Notes: generated by a model from the sequence alone, not told the origin. Positions 9,325 through 21,749 are shown, numbered from the stretch's first letter. The stretch is DNA of 64,000 nt from Letharia columbiana (GCF_014066305.1 NW_023501148.1:1-64000); one strand, 5' to 3'. Translations and numbers: made by a program.

Positions 9325-10910
9325 ATGCGTGGAGACCAAGCCGAAAGACACCAGACCCGTAGTGAAGCCGAGCGTCTCCTTTCCGGCGACTCGATGGAGA
9401 TGGGGGATACGAGTCCTCAGCAGACGAGGGAGCACAAACACCCATCGCAGGTGGCAGAGAGATATACGGACGAGCAGAGCAATGGACAAGCTTCATCCTC
9501 GCGACTCAGTGCTGCTGGTGGCGAGGAGGTTGCGCCAATAAATGGACGCCATACGGAATACAGGGTGTACAAGATCAGGTGGTTCGGGCTCTCTCAGCTG
9601 ATCTTGCTTAACATCGTTGTGAGCTGGGACGTAAGACCACTGATCTCCAGTGCCCGCGGCCCGATCAGGACGCTTAATGGCTAATATCTACAACTCAGTG
9701 GCTCTCCTTCTCCGCCGTCGCCAACACCGCTGCAGACTTCTACTCTACAAACCCTAGCATCATAAATTGGCTTTCCACGGGATTTCTCTTCGCCTTCGTC
9801 GCCGCCGCTCCAGCTACTATCTGGACCCTCCATACCGGCGGCCCGCGGCTCGCAATCATCATAGCATCCATACTCATTCTTCTGGGAAACTGGATACGCT
9901 ATGCTGGCACACGGACCTCACCTCCCAGCTTCGGTCTTACGATGTTCGGTCAAATCCTCATCGGTCTGGCGCAACCCTTTGTCCTCTCAGCGCCCACTCG
10001 ATACTCAGACATCTGGTTCACACCCTCCGGCCGCGTCTCCGCTACCGCAGTCGCTTCCCTCGCAAACCCCTTCGGCGGCGCGCTAGGACAGCTCATCAAC
10101 CCCTTTCTCGCAGCCAAAGCTTCCGATATACCAAATATGGCCCTCTACGTCGCCATAATCTCGACCGTTGCCTCAATCCCTTCCTTCTTTATTCCCTCCA
10201 AACCACCCACGCCCGTCTCCCCCTCCTCCACGCACACCGCGCCTGGCATCCGCGAAACAGTAAACCTGCTGGGCAGAAACCCAACCTTTTACCTCATCTT
10301 ACTGCCTTTCGCCGTCTATGTCGGCTTCTTTAATTCGATCTCCTCGCTCCTCACTCAAATCATGACGCCCTACGGCTTTTCGGAAACGGAGAGCGGCATT
10401 GCGGGCGCTGTACTCATACTAATTGGGCTGGTCAGCGCAGCTGTTACTTCGCCGATTATGGATCGCACGAAGGCTTATCTACCTTTCATCAAGACTTCGG
10501 TTCCGCTGATCGCGCTGTGCTATCTTGCTTTTATCTGGGCGCCTGGAACTCGCAGTCTGGTGGCTCCTTACATCATTCTCGCCATCCTGGGCGCTGCTTC
10601 TTTCTCCCTAGTTCCTGTGGCGTTGGAATGGTTGGTCGAAGTTACATGGCCTGTAGGTCCCGAAACCGGTTCTACAATCTGCTGGACTGGCGGCCAGTTG
10701 CTGGGTGGAATCTTTATTGTAATTAGCGATGTATTGAAAGAAGGGAGCGAGGGTAATCCGCCCTTTACGATGGGTAAGGCATTGATCTTTCAAGCGGTAG
10801 TGAGTGCGGCTGTCGTGCCTTGCGCGATGTGTTTGGGGCTGGTGGGCAAAGTCACACGAGGGAGATTGGAAGTTGACAATGGCGTTGCGGCAGAAGACCG
10901 GGAGGGTTGA
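9325..10910 (+). CDS. FLVCR-family major facilitator transporter
   Basis: Exons 9325-9630 and 9699-10910; the intron at 9631-9698 (68 bp) has GTAAGA...CTCAG and joins VSWD to WLSFSAVANTAADFY in phase 0. The product is about 505 residues. The N-terminal ~80 residues are a hydrophilic Ser/Gln/Glu-rich cytosolic tail, followed by about 12 membrane segments. The pattern of the FLVCR subfamily (heme, choline or ethanolamine carriers in animals) is clear: INWLSTGFLFAFVAAAPATI, FGQILIGLAQPFVLSAPTRY, then IWF and an ATAVASLANPFGGALGQLI stretch. The first ATG after the in-frame TGA at 9301-9303 is at 9325; ATGs near 9394 are alternatives. The substrate in fungi is unknown, and plasma or organelle membrane cannot be told apart. 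It is divergent from the surface-protein pseudogene and convergent with the OB-fold gene. Confidence 0.9.
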
Positions 10911-11422
10911 AGCTATCTGCATCTTCAGAGCGACAGGGAGAGGCGTGGGGACGGCCGGAACAGAAGGGCTGGGGAGGCGGACCAAACGGGGCCTGTGGGG
11001 TTCGTGATAATGCTCTTGGAGCTCTCAATTTGGGATCTGTGATGAGGACGTTCGGGAGGCGAGAATCCACGGTTTGGATAGTGGAACACGATACGTTCGA
11101 AGTCAATGCACCATCTTTACGGACGTACTAATTGTTTGTGGGACGAGTGCTCAATTCGCGCCTTTCAGCCCGGACAAAATCCATAAATCCTACCGGAGCA
11201 TCAATAATCCTTGACGAACAGCCTTTTGGCCGGCTCGCCAACTTTTCAATTAACTTTCCAAGCATAGTCGGTCCTCCCACCCAAGATGTCTCACCATGCC
11301 AGCATTAAAGAAGCCTGTCTATAGTGGTTCACCATGCTTCAATGTCCGCGCGAGTACTTCCCAGATCGTAGGATCTGCATTGACTAAGGCCATGACCTTA
11401 AGTTGAAAGTGTGAGAGCAGTT
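10911..11422. other. Intergenic region between convergent genes
   Basis: About 510 bp holding the 3' ends of the transporter (+) and the OB-fold gene (-). No additional gene, RNA gene or repeat was seen. Confidence 0.6.
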
Positions 11423-12370
11423 CTACTTTTGCGGTGTATCGTTTGGCAATGCCTGCATTTGATTCTTGTTCGCCAGGCGAGGTTTCGACGCTCTGCCTGA
11501 AGGCAACGCTCCTGTGTTGGCTCCAACGAACCGCATAACCCAGTCTTTGACATCCCTCACCTTGCGGACTTGCGGCTCGTGGATGGCGCCTTGCTCTAAT
11601 TCCGCGGCGCCGTAAGCACCACGTGCATCATCCCCATCAACCACATTCCGGTAGAGCAGATCCAGCGTAGTCATCCCTCGCCGTAAGCTTTGACCGTAGA
11701 CTTTACCCCTGAACGAGGTTAAAGCGACGGTCTTTGCCAGTACCACATCCTGGGGTCGTAGTCGCAAAGTCTGGGTTCGTAGCTCACCGTCTTGAAGTGC
11801 AGAATGATTGCTCTTCTGGGAAGGGGGAAGCCAGATGTTGACTCCGAAGCCAGCTTTCGTGTCGTCGCCCACAAGCATCTCAACGAGCTCGATCGAACGT
11901 CCGCCTCTGCGTGTCTTAATATTTCGTGGTTGCGAGATGGTTATAACACCCACCACCAGGTTCACTGTCATCGTCTGCGGGGTTATCGACCGTAGATAGG
12001 CTGCATTGGGCATGTCTTTGAGGTCGCTGAGATGGCTCGATATTAGCCTTGAGCGTGTGAGTTGAATTTCTGGATGAGATTGGCTGCTGGCGGAAACAGC
12101 AGCGGACAAGTCTTCTAGTTCCGTGGTAAAAGATTCGTCAAGGGATTCCGCGCCAACGATCTGAGAAGAAGGAATGTTTTCGTGAATCGCGAAGGAGTGC
12201 TCATAATACTGGGTAAACACGTCTTCTTCGTCGGAGTCGGAGACCTGAGAACGCTCGCTTGGATATTCATCGGGGTCCGCTGAGATGAAGGAAAGCTCGG
12301 AGGTGGATAAGAACGAGGACTCATCGTTGATACAACCGAACCCTTCGAAAGGTAGTTCTTCTCGACTCAT
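11423..12370 (-). CDS. OB-fold-like (putative nucleic-acid-binding) protein
   Basis: A single exon of 315 codons. The first in-frame ATG is at 12368-12370 (MSREELPFEGFGC); the frame is open further up to about 12412 but without an ATG. The N-terminal third is acidic and Ser/Glu rich (SDSDEEDVFTQYYEHSF), probably disordered. The central and C-terminal part is conserved-looking: LRSITPQTMTVNLVVGVITI, then IELVEMLVGDDTKAGFGVNI and LRPQDVVLAKTVALTSFRGK followed by VYGQSLRRG. The alternating beta pattern and the 'GD+T+AGFGV...W' arrangement fit an OB-fold domain of the kind found in telomere, RPA-like or DNA-repair proteins. That assignment is inference from pattern, not a named match. It is convergent with the FLVCR-like gene, and its upstream DNA reaches the A+T-rich block after about 110 bp. 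Confidence 0.75.
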   Translation of the reverse strand: MSREELPFEGFGCINDESSFLSTSELSFISADPDEYPSERSQVSDSDEEDVFTQYYEHSFAIHENIPSSQIVGAESLDESFTTELEDLSAAVSASSQSHPEIQLTRSRLISSHLSDLKDMPNAAYLRSITPQTMTVNLVVGVITISQPRNIKTRRGGRSIELVEMLVGDDTKAGFGVNIWLPPSQKSNHSALQDGELRTQTLRLRPQDVVLAKTVALTSFRGKVYGQSLRRGMTTLDLLYRNVVDGDDARGAYGAAELEQGAIHEPQVRKVRDVKDWVMRFVGANTGALPSGRASKPRLANKNQMQALPNDTPQK

Positions 12371-12478
12371 TTGCGTGAGGCCCGTGGGTAGATGGGACTT
12401 CTCGAGCGGCAAAAAGCGCCATGATGGTGCTTTATCATCAGTCGTTGATGTCGCAGTAGATTCGACGGGTTATACTAA
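12371..12478 (-). promoter_or_regulatory. Short non-RIP leader of the OB-fold gene, ending at the A+T-rich boundary
   Basis: Only about 108 bp of normal-composition DNA separate the start codon from the A+T block. The core promoter must lie here or inside mutated repeat DNA. No clear TATA or CAAT element stands out. Confidence 0.4.
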
Positions 12479-13067
12479 TTAAATTATTAATTATTAATTA
12501 AAAGTAATTAAATATTAATATTAATAACTAAAGTAATTATAAGTTAAAGTATTTTAGAGTTAAAAATATTATCTTCTAATATATTTATAAATTTATCAAA
12601 ATTAAAATAATAAGAATATCTTATTAATATTAATTTCTAGATTTTTAAAAGCCCTTTAAAGAAGAGAGCTAAGGTCTTATTATCGAATTTTTTATTTATA
12701 GTTCTTTATATTTTATTATTATAATTATAAAATTAGAATAATATTTAAAATCTTATAATAATAATTAATAATATAATTTTTTTAAATTTAAAATTCTAAA
12801 TAAGTAATATAAGAAAAGTGCTAATCTCTCTTTAAAAAGAAGATTTATATATTTATAATAATTATACTTTATATAATTCTATAAAAAATTAATCTATATT
12901 TTTAGATTATTTCTATTATTAAGTATTCTTAATTTTAATTATATTTTTTATATCTATTATAACTTTATATATAAATATTTTTATTTTTTATATTAAAACT
13001 TAAAATTTAAAAGCGATAATTAATTAGTATTATTAAAATATAAGATAGAATACTTAGTTATATTAAC

Positions 13068-13722
13068 TACCTTACGAAAGCTACTATATATGAGAATTTA
13101 CTATTAATTAAAAATAGATAAACTATTAGCGATAATAATACGATTTGTATAATAAGGACTACACACCGAATACATTTAAATTTTACGTTTCATATAACGT
13201 ATATCGAAGAGAGTTATGAGAAATTTTCTATTTATAGCAGATTTAGTCAAATTTATTATTAATGAATAGTTAATGGATAGTTAATGAAATATAAAAGAGA
13301 TATCGATTTATAATTATTTTAATACTACGCTATAAAGTAATACATTAATATATTACTAGTAGAGAATTAATGGCCAGCGGTAATATATGAAATTTTTCAA
13401 AAATTTCTTTAAGTCCCACAGCCCTATAGGGCTATATATCTTACTTATATATTAAATTTCGAGAAAAATCCAAAAATCGAAAAATAAATCACGTGACGTT
13501 GATGAATAGGCTATGATAAGCGAAGCGAGATACTTGAACTATTTTAAACCTTAATATATAATAAGGGAATTACGAAATAATTATCTATTTATTTCGAATA
13601 TCGAATAATTTAATATTATCGAAATTCTACTATCAATAAAACGTTGATTGAAAGTTATAACAAATATCGAGTTGATAGTACAGTCACGTGACATACCCTA
13701 ATCGTATATTTCCTCTAAGATA
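13068..13722 (+). repeat. Left inverted arm of F1
   Basis: Pairs with 18642-19307. It retains more CpA/TpG than the interior and contains the 14-bp palindrome AGCCCTATAGGGCT (13420-13433) and two TCACGTGA palindromes (13489-13496, 13684-13691). Confidence 0.85.
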
Positions 13723-13949
13723 GAGAGTTCTATAAAAGAAAATAGCGACTAGATATAAATATATTAAGTTATATTATATAATTATATTACGTAATCGCTA
13801 AGACGCTAAAAATTATATAATTTAAATTCTAATACTCTCCTTTTTTTTTTATATATACTTACTTTAATATATACGAATTAATATTAATAATATTAAAATC
13901 GAATAGATAAGATAAAAATAATTTAATCGATTTTCGCTAGAGTTTAATA

Positions 13950-14135
13950 TCGAATAATTAAGATAAAATTTATATTAAATAATTAAAGTGAAATTCAAGC
14001 TAGATGATTAAAGTAAATTTAATATTAAATAATTAAAGTAAAGTTAGAGTTAAATAATTAAAGTAAATCTAATATTAAATAATTAAAGTAAAGTTAGAGT
14101 TAAATAGTTAAAGTAAATTTTTAACGTCGAGTAGT
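13950..14135 (+). repeat. Degenerate tandem repeats just inside the F1 left arm
   Basis: Units like AATTAAAGTAAAGTTAGAGT and AATTAAAGTAAATCTAATAT alternate several times. The same array recurs in F1 copies at about 34,370-34,470 (reversed) and 52,080-52,210. Confidence 0.6.
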
Positions 14136-17100
14136 TAAAATAAAAAGTCGAAATCTAAAAACGACTATATTAAATCTTAAATTCCACTTTTTATTAAAAA
14201 ATAGTTTTTAAAAAAAATTATTTTTAAACTATCTAGTATATATTAAAAATCGATTAATTTAAAATCGAAGAATATTTATAGAGATAATTAAATAAAATAA
14301 TTAAAAGAAATTCTTTATTTTATATATTATAACTAGCTATAAAGCTTTTATAAAGTTATTTTAGATATCTAGTTTTTAATAATAATAGCTAATAATAATA
14401 GTAATATAGATAAAAATATTTCGAAAAATTATAAAGATTTAATAGTAATAGCGATAATAGCGCTAAAAAATAGCTATTTTAATATAAAATAATGAGTTTA
14501 TAGAATATTAAGTTTAAGGCTTAACGAGTAGCTTAAGTAAATTATTTAAACTATAAAAATTAATAAAATAGCTTCTTTAAAGTCGAAGTTAGCTTCTCTA
14601 AATAAATAATATTATAAATAATATTTTAATTTAATTAATATATAAAACTTCTTAAATTTATTCTTAAATAATATCTTAATAAGTTTATCGACTATCTATT
14701 ATTCGATAAAGATATATTTAAAAATAATAATATTAGTAATAACTTATTTCTATATATAATAATATTAAATATTAATATACTTAATACATATATAAAATTA
14801 ATTTTTTTAATAAAGATTATAATATTTTAATTATTATAATAGATATTAATAATCTATATATACTTAGCGCTAAAATTAAGCTAATTAAAAAATCTATATA
14901 ATTAAATTATCTTTTTAATAGTCGATATTTAATTAATATATTTAATCTTATATAAAAATAACGTTATATAATATTAATAAAATCTTAATAAGAATCTAAC
15001 GACGAGTTAGATATTTTTAATATTTTTAAAAATATAAGATATAGAAGATAGAGTACTTAAAGTATAAAAAGCTTATAAAATCTTTTATTATAAGAAAAAA
15101 TATTATTAAAAAAAGCGTTTTAAACTTTTATAGATAACTTAAATATTTATATTAAATTATATTCTATTAAAGTAATATAAAAATATATAATTTTAAATAA
15201 TTTAGTAATTTTCTTTAAAGAAGATAAATATCGATAAAAAATTATTTTAATTATTATTATTATATTTCGCTAACTCGAATATCTAGAGACTTTAAGATAT
15301 CTATTCTATATATAAATTATTACGATATTATTAAGATACTATTATCTAAAATTTCTTTTATTAAAAATTTAATTCTATATTTATTAGCTTAATATAATAT
15401 TTTAAATTAAAATTAATAATAAGTAATAAAGAATTTATACTTAGTATCTAATATTACTTAAATAATTATCATTATTCTTTAAAAGAGAGTAAAAGAATAT
15501 AAAGAGCGAGTTAAAATTAATTATTTTAAAGAATAAATTATATAAAAAGCTTATTATCTTAAATTATCTTAATAAAAGATTTATTAAAAATTAAATTAAT
15601 CGCTTTAGTCTATTAATCTTAAATATAATAATAATATTAGATTACTATAATAAGTTAAATATAATCTTTCTTTATAATATTAGATTATAATAATATTAAA
15701 AGTTAAGCTTTATAAATAAATATATCTTACTTCTTTTTAAATTTATTATATTGAAATCTTAATTATACTAAAGATAAATTTAGAATAAAATTAGAATATT
15801 AATTACTAAGATATAGAGAATCTAAATATTAAATTATATTTAAAATTAATAACTTTATTACTATTAAAGCGAGAGAACTTACTTATTTAAATAAAGTATT
15901 TCTATATTAACTTTTATATAAGTAAATTAGAATATTTATATATATTATTATAATAGAGAACTTTTATATTTTTTAAATTAATTTTATTTTAAACGCTTTC
16001 TATCTTAAATTATCTATAATTATAAATATTATAAAACTTTCTAATATTAAAAGTAAGAAGTATTATATTATATATATTAAATATATTAAATAATTTAATA
16101 AAACTTAATAATTAAAATAGAAAGAAATTATCTTACTTTTAATTTAAAATTATAATATTTAATTTATATAAAATAGAGATAGTTTATTTTAAAGATTTTT
16201 ATCTCGATAATAAAAAATATATTTATTTAAATTATAAAATAATAAAATTTATAAACACTTACTAGATAGACGCTCTCTATAAAAAATTCCACTATATTTT
16301 TTATATTTTAAAATTATTTATCTCGATATTAAATTATTAAATATAAAATATAATATATAAAATATAATATTTAAATATAGATATTAAGACTTAAAATATA
16401 AATCGCTAAAACTCTAATTTAAAAATTATTAAGCAACTCTTAAAATATAAACTTAGCGGAAATTCGAGAAATACTTAATATTTAACTTAAAAGAATTTCG
16501 AGAAGATAAATATAATTTATTTATTAATAATATTACTTTAAGCTCTATTATATATCTATATATCTATATTCTAATTTAAATAATTTTATAAAATAATTTA
16601 AAAAGTAGAAAGTTAATTCTAGCGTAAAGCTTATAATATTAATAATTATATTTAAATAATAAATATTTTTCTAAAATATCTAATAGTAGAACTTTCATTT
16701 AATTAAGATATTTAATTTAAAACTATATAAATATCTATATTATTAAAAGATATCGAAAAATAAATCTATAAATAATTAGATTTAATTAATTAAAAATTAA
16801 AAAGTAATATAAATACTTATTTTTTAGATATTATAATCTAGATTATAATTTTTTTAAAAGATAGAAATCTAATATATATATTTTATATATATAAAAAGAT
16901 ATTCGATATAATTATAAAGCTTTTCTTTAATAATAAGATATATAATTAATAATAATTAATAGATTAATACTTTTTTAATAAAAAACGTATATAAATAAAT
17001 AGTATCTCTAGAAATTTTAAAATAAATAATAATATATATTTTCTTATTAGTATAATATAGAAGTCTTATAATAGAATTACTAACGGTTTTAATAATAGCG

Positions 17101-18641
17101 TAATATTTTTATATATTAAGTATCTTTATTTATCTTTATAAATATCTTTAATTTTTTTTAATCTTTTTAAATTTCTTTAACTTTCTTATTAAACAGATAT
17201 TTATTAATCTATATTTTATTATTATAAATCTTATCTTTAATAATAATAACTCGATCTTTAATTTTAGATTAATTAGAATTCTAGACTTAGATTTTTAAGC
17301 TAATATAATAATAGCGATAATAAGATATAAGATATCTATCTATCTTCTTATAATTAGTTAAAATAAATAGATAAAATAAGCGAGCTAGATATATAAACTA
17401 TTATTCTATATTCTATTATTAATTTAAAAAAGATATTATATTATAATATTAATAATAATATAAATAAGAGAAAAATAATATAATTTAAAAAAAAAAAAGA
17501 TTTATATCTTATAAAATATTAAGATAAAATAATAATATAAAATTAGCTATAGTAGAGAAGAAAATAAAATAATATAGTTAATATAAGTATTATAAATATT
17601 AATTTTAAATATTAGATTTTTTTCTATTTTTAAGTATATAATCGCGCTATATTCTCTACTATTTCGATTATATTTTCTTAATATATTTTATATTAATTCT
17701 AATAATAATTCTAATAACTATTTTAGATTATTTTAATTTAAATCTTTATATAAAATATAAGAATAAGAAGATAATATATATTAATAATAGTATATAAGCT
17801 ATTAAAGTATTTTTAAATTCGCTAATTTAAGTAATAAAAGAATAGAAATAAATTTATATAATAGATTATAATTATATTAAGTAATAAAGTATTATAATAA
17901 GTTATTTAACGACTTTATATTCTATTTAGATATTCTATTATATTATTATATTATTATATTATTATATAATATATTATTAAATATATAAATATTAGAAAAA
18001 GCTATTTTAATCTTAATAGAGACTTATTTAAAAGAAAAGTAGTATTATAATTAATATTATAAATTAATTATCTTAAGTATATATCTATTAAATATAATAC
18101 TATTTTTTTCTTTAAAATTATTAAAATTATTAAAATTATATAATACTTATTTAATATATAAGCGAATATATAAATAAAGTTTAAAGAAGAGATAGCGTTA
18201 TATAATAACGTTATATAAATTAATAGCGTAGCGTAATATTTATCTTAGCTATTTAGATAATAGATATAATAATTATTAAATAATATCTATTATCTAAATA
18301 TATTAATACGCGTATATAATTAAAGATATTAAATATAATTTATATAGAATTACTTATAATATATTAAGATAGAATAAACTATTAATATAGAATTACTATT
18401 ATATTATTCTATTATTAATTTTCTATTAATTTTCTATTAACTCTTTATTAACTCTTTATTAATATATAAGTTTAATCTAATAATAGATTTTATTAAATCT
18501 ATTATAAATTAAAATAGTAGATATATTATATTAATATATTATATAAAATATAAACTATTTAAAATAGTTTATTTTATATAATTCGATATATAGTTCTTAT
18601 TATATAGTTTATATAGTTCGTTAAAATAACTAATTTATATA

Positions 18642-19307
18642 TACCTTAGAGGAAATATATGATTAGAGTATATCACGTGACTATATTATTAACTCGATGT
18701 TTGTTATAACTTTCAGTCAACTTTCAATCAACTCTAGATTAATATTGTATTTTCTATAATAGTAAATTATTCGATATTCGAGATGAATAGATAATTATTA
18801 GATAATTCCCTTATTATATATTAAGGTTTACACTAATTCGGATATCTCGCTTCGCTTATAATAGCCTATTTATCAACGTCACGTGATTTATTTTTCGATT
18901 TTTCGATTTTTCTCGAAATTTAATATATAAGTAAGATATATAGCCCTATAGGGCTGTGGGACTTAAAGAAATTTTCAAAAAATTTCATATATTACCGCTA
19001 CTCATTAATTCTCTACTAGTAATATATTAATATATTACTTTATAGCGTAGTATTAAAATAATTATAAATCGATATCTCTTTCGTATTTCATTAACGGTCC
19101 ATTAACTATCCATTAATAATAAATTTAACTAAATTCTCTATTAATAGAAAGTTTTATATAACTCTATTCGATATACGTTATATAGAACGTAAAATCTGAA
19201 TATATTCGATATGTAGTCCTTATTATATAAATCGTATTGTTATCGCTAATAGTTTATCTATTTTCTATTAATAGTAAATACTTATATATAGTAGCTTTCG
19301 TAAGGTA
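18642..19307 (-). repeat. Right inverted arm of F1
   Basis: Reverse complement of the left arm, with the same AGCCCTATAGGGCT palindrome at 18942-18955 and TCACGTGA at 18673-18680 and 18879-18886. Confidence 0.85.
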
Positions 19308-19909
19308 ATAGATTAATTCTTTTTATTACTATTAAGGCTTATAAGATAATTATTAATTCTCATTTAGAATATAACTTAATAGTTATTAACTTTATTAATT
19401 TATATTTTTATATAATAATAAACTTTAATTATTTTTATTATTTCTTTATTAATTATTAATTATTTATTATTTATAAAAAGATCTACTCTCGCTTTATTTA
19501 CGATATTAAAAATAATTAAATTTAATCTCTTAATTATAATATTATTAATTTAAACTACTTCTTTTAAAATAAGTATATAAATATTATTTAATTTAATATT
19601 TTATATATATTTTATATAGATATTATTTCTTTTTTATTAATAAACTTTTAAATATTAATATTATATTCTCTTTTTATAAAAGTAACTATATTTTAATTAA
19701 AAATAATTTAAAATTTATAAATATTTCTAATTAAAATCTATTTTTTAAATCTCTAAAATAATCTAAATAATAATAATCTAAATAATAATATAATAAATAA
19801 TAATATAATAAATAATAATATTTTTATTAACTTAATTTTATTTTCTCTAATATATTTATATAAATTATTTAAATTAATAAAATTTAAATAAATTTATTAT
19901 TATTAGTAT
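19308..19909. other. Unassigned A+T-rich repeat DNA
   Basis: Mutated sequence between the F1 right arm and the first long family-E element. No motif or open frame was recognised. Confidence 0.5.
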
Positions 19910-20374
19910 ATATAATAGAATAAGATAGAGCTAGGCTTGAAAATCTTGAATTTATATATATTTATATATATAGTTAATTATAAATTTAAATTCGCTACGC
20001 TCTTCGATTAAATTAACTAAATTAATTCGATAATTCTTTTAAGCTCTCTTATTAAAAATTTATATATAAAAGTTTTATACTTTAAAGTACTTAGCTTATG
20101 ATATATATAGTTAATTTATAATTTCTTAAATTATAGATCTCGCTTTACGCTTTTTAACGCTATAAAAATTATAAAGTTTAATCTATTATTAGTAAATTAA
20201 ATAAATATTTAAATATAGTAGTTATAATAGTTATATTAAACGCGTTTAGATAATAATTCTTTTATTTATTTATATAACTATTATTCTTTTACTACTCTAT
20301 TAATTCTTTTAATTCTATTAAAATAAATATAATCGTTTTCGATATCTCTCGCGTAAAGGTTACTTAATATTTTA

Positions 20375-21060
20375 GATATATATATCTCTTTTACTCGTCT
20401 CTTAAAGTCTCTATTAATATTCTTAAACTATTTCTTAACGAATTCGTTACTATTAATAATCGAGGCCGTAAGCGAGTTTAATAGCTATCTATTACTATTT
20501 ATAAACTCGTTAAAAGACTCTTAAAAAGAGTTTAAATAAATACGTTCTCCTCTATATACTTCTCTTAAGCCAGCGATAGATGAGTTAAATTAATATTCAA
20601 ATATTATAATTACACTAAACGCGTTCGATTTAGATATATATACTTCTTTTACTTATCTCTTAAAGCTTCTACTAACGCCTCTAGACTATCTCTTAATAAA
20701 TTTATTACTATTAATAATCGAGGCCGTAAGCGAGCTTAATAGCTATCTATTACTACTTATAAACGCGTTAAAAGACTTTTAAAAAGAGCTCGAACGAATA
20801 TATTCTCTTCTATATACTTCTTTTAAGTTAGCGATAGATAGATTAAACTAATATTTAAATATTATAGTTATATTAAACGCGTTCGATTTAGATATATATA
20901 CTTCTTTTACCCGTCTCTTAAAGCCTCTATTAACGCTCTTAGATTATCTCTTAGCGAATTCGCTATTATTAATAATCGAGGCCGTAAGCGAGTTTAATAG
21001 CTATCTACTACTATTTATAAACGCGTTAAAAAGCTCTTAAAAAGAGTCTAAACGAATTTA
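20375..21060 (-). repeat. 258-bp (86-codon) tandem array in the long family-E element
   Basis: The marker CGAGGCCGTAAGCGAG starts at 20461, 20719 and 20977, exactly 258 bp apart. Read on the minus strand in one frame, two full units are open except for TAA/TAG at positions where RIP of CAA/CAG (Gln) would create them; the conserved string VKEVYISKSNAF appears in both. This suggests a lost protein with 86-residue repeats. One unit and a partial recur at about 59,230-59,400. Confidence 0.7.
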
Positions 21061-21185
21061 TAGCTATCGTTCTTCTTTATATATTAGATACTTAATTAGT
21101 CGCTTAATTAATACTATCTATTTTATTAACTTAGTAATTTACTTAATTAAATCGTTAGTTAATTACTTAATTATTTACTTAGTTA

Positions 21186-21749
21186 CATCTGCAAATCTAA
21201 AAGTTTCTACAAAATTTGAAATTGCTGATCGCGCGTTTTTCGCGGAAATCACAAAATCCGCCGAATTAGTAAATCTAATTAGAATTTATCTAAATTCCGC
21301 CGGTTTAATAACTATTCTAATCTTTTCCGCTAGTTCTATTAATTTAACAGTAATATATATAAAAAAGAAAAGTTCTAATAATCGACGTTGCGATGATAAG
21401 GTTCTACGATAATAAATATTAACGTTAACTTAAATTTGGCTATAGAATTAGACGATTTAATAAAATTAGTCGCGTAGGTAATGCTCTAGTATAACGTATA
21501 ATAATACGTATATTAATAATAATATATATTGATATTATATATATATAGAATAGTACTTAGAGTATATTAGAGTATATTACGCAAAATTTTTAAAGTTACT
21601 AAAAATTTTTTAAAGTTGCTAAACTAGTAGAACTAGCGAAAAGGGTTAAATATAGATAAAGTCTGCTTAATAGACTAAATCGTACTAAATCGTGCTTATG
21701 GTGCGGACCCGGCGGAAATCGTGCGAAATTCACTTTTGATTTATAGATG
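21186..21749. mobile_element. 564-bp TA-flanked inverted-repeat element, little mutated
   Basis: The left end CATCTGCAAATCTAAAAGT (from 21186) and the right end, on the complement, CATCTATAAATCAAAAGT (from 21749) are imperfect inverted repeats. TA flanks both sides (21184-21185, 21750-21751). The second long element preserves the empty site near 60,616 (ACTTAGTTAGCTACTTAG). The interior has far more G+C and CpA/TpG than its surroundings, with GGCGGAAATCGTGCGAAATT and GCGGAAATCACAAAATCCGC resembling each other. It has no coding capacity and is a MITE-like, Tc1/mariner-type element by its TA target. It is not the same family as 6138-6876. Confidence 0.8.

Larger units (their letters stand above)
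13068..19307 (+). mobile_element. 6.2-kb element with ~660-bp terminal inverted arms (family F1, most complete copy)
   Basis: The left arm 13068-13722 and right arm 18642-19307 are reverse complements over essentially their full length, from TACCTTACGAAAGC at the left edge to GCTTTCGTAAGGTA at the right edge. TA at both edges could be the target duplication. The interior (13,723-18,641) is A+T rich with all frames closed; parts recur in truncated copies at 30,736-34,937, 49,360-51,845, 51,846-54,440 and about 62,350-64,000. Opposed long arms argue for a class II (cut-and-paste type) element rather than an LTR retrotransposon, but no transposase could be identified and two opposed solo repeats remain possible. 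Confidence 0.65.

Noticed and set aside
1..12478. tRNA or rRNA genes
   Set aside because: I looked for B-box-like GGTTC strings and cloverleaf pairs in the gene-side DNA and found none that fold convincingly by eye.
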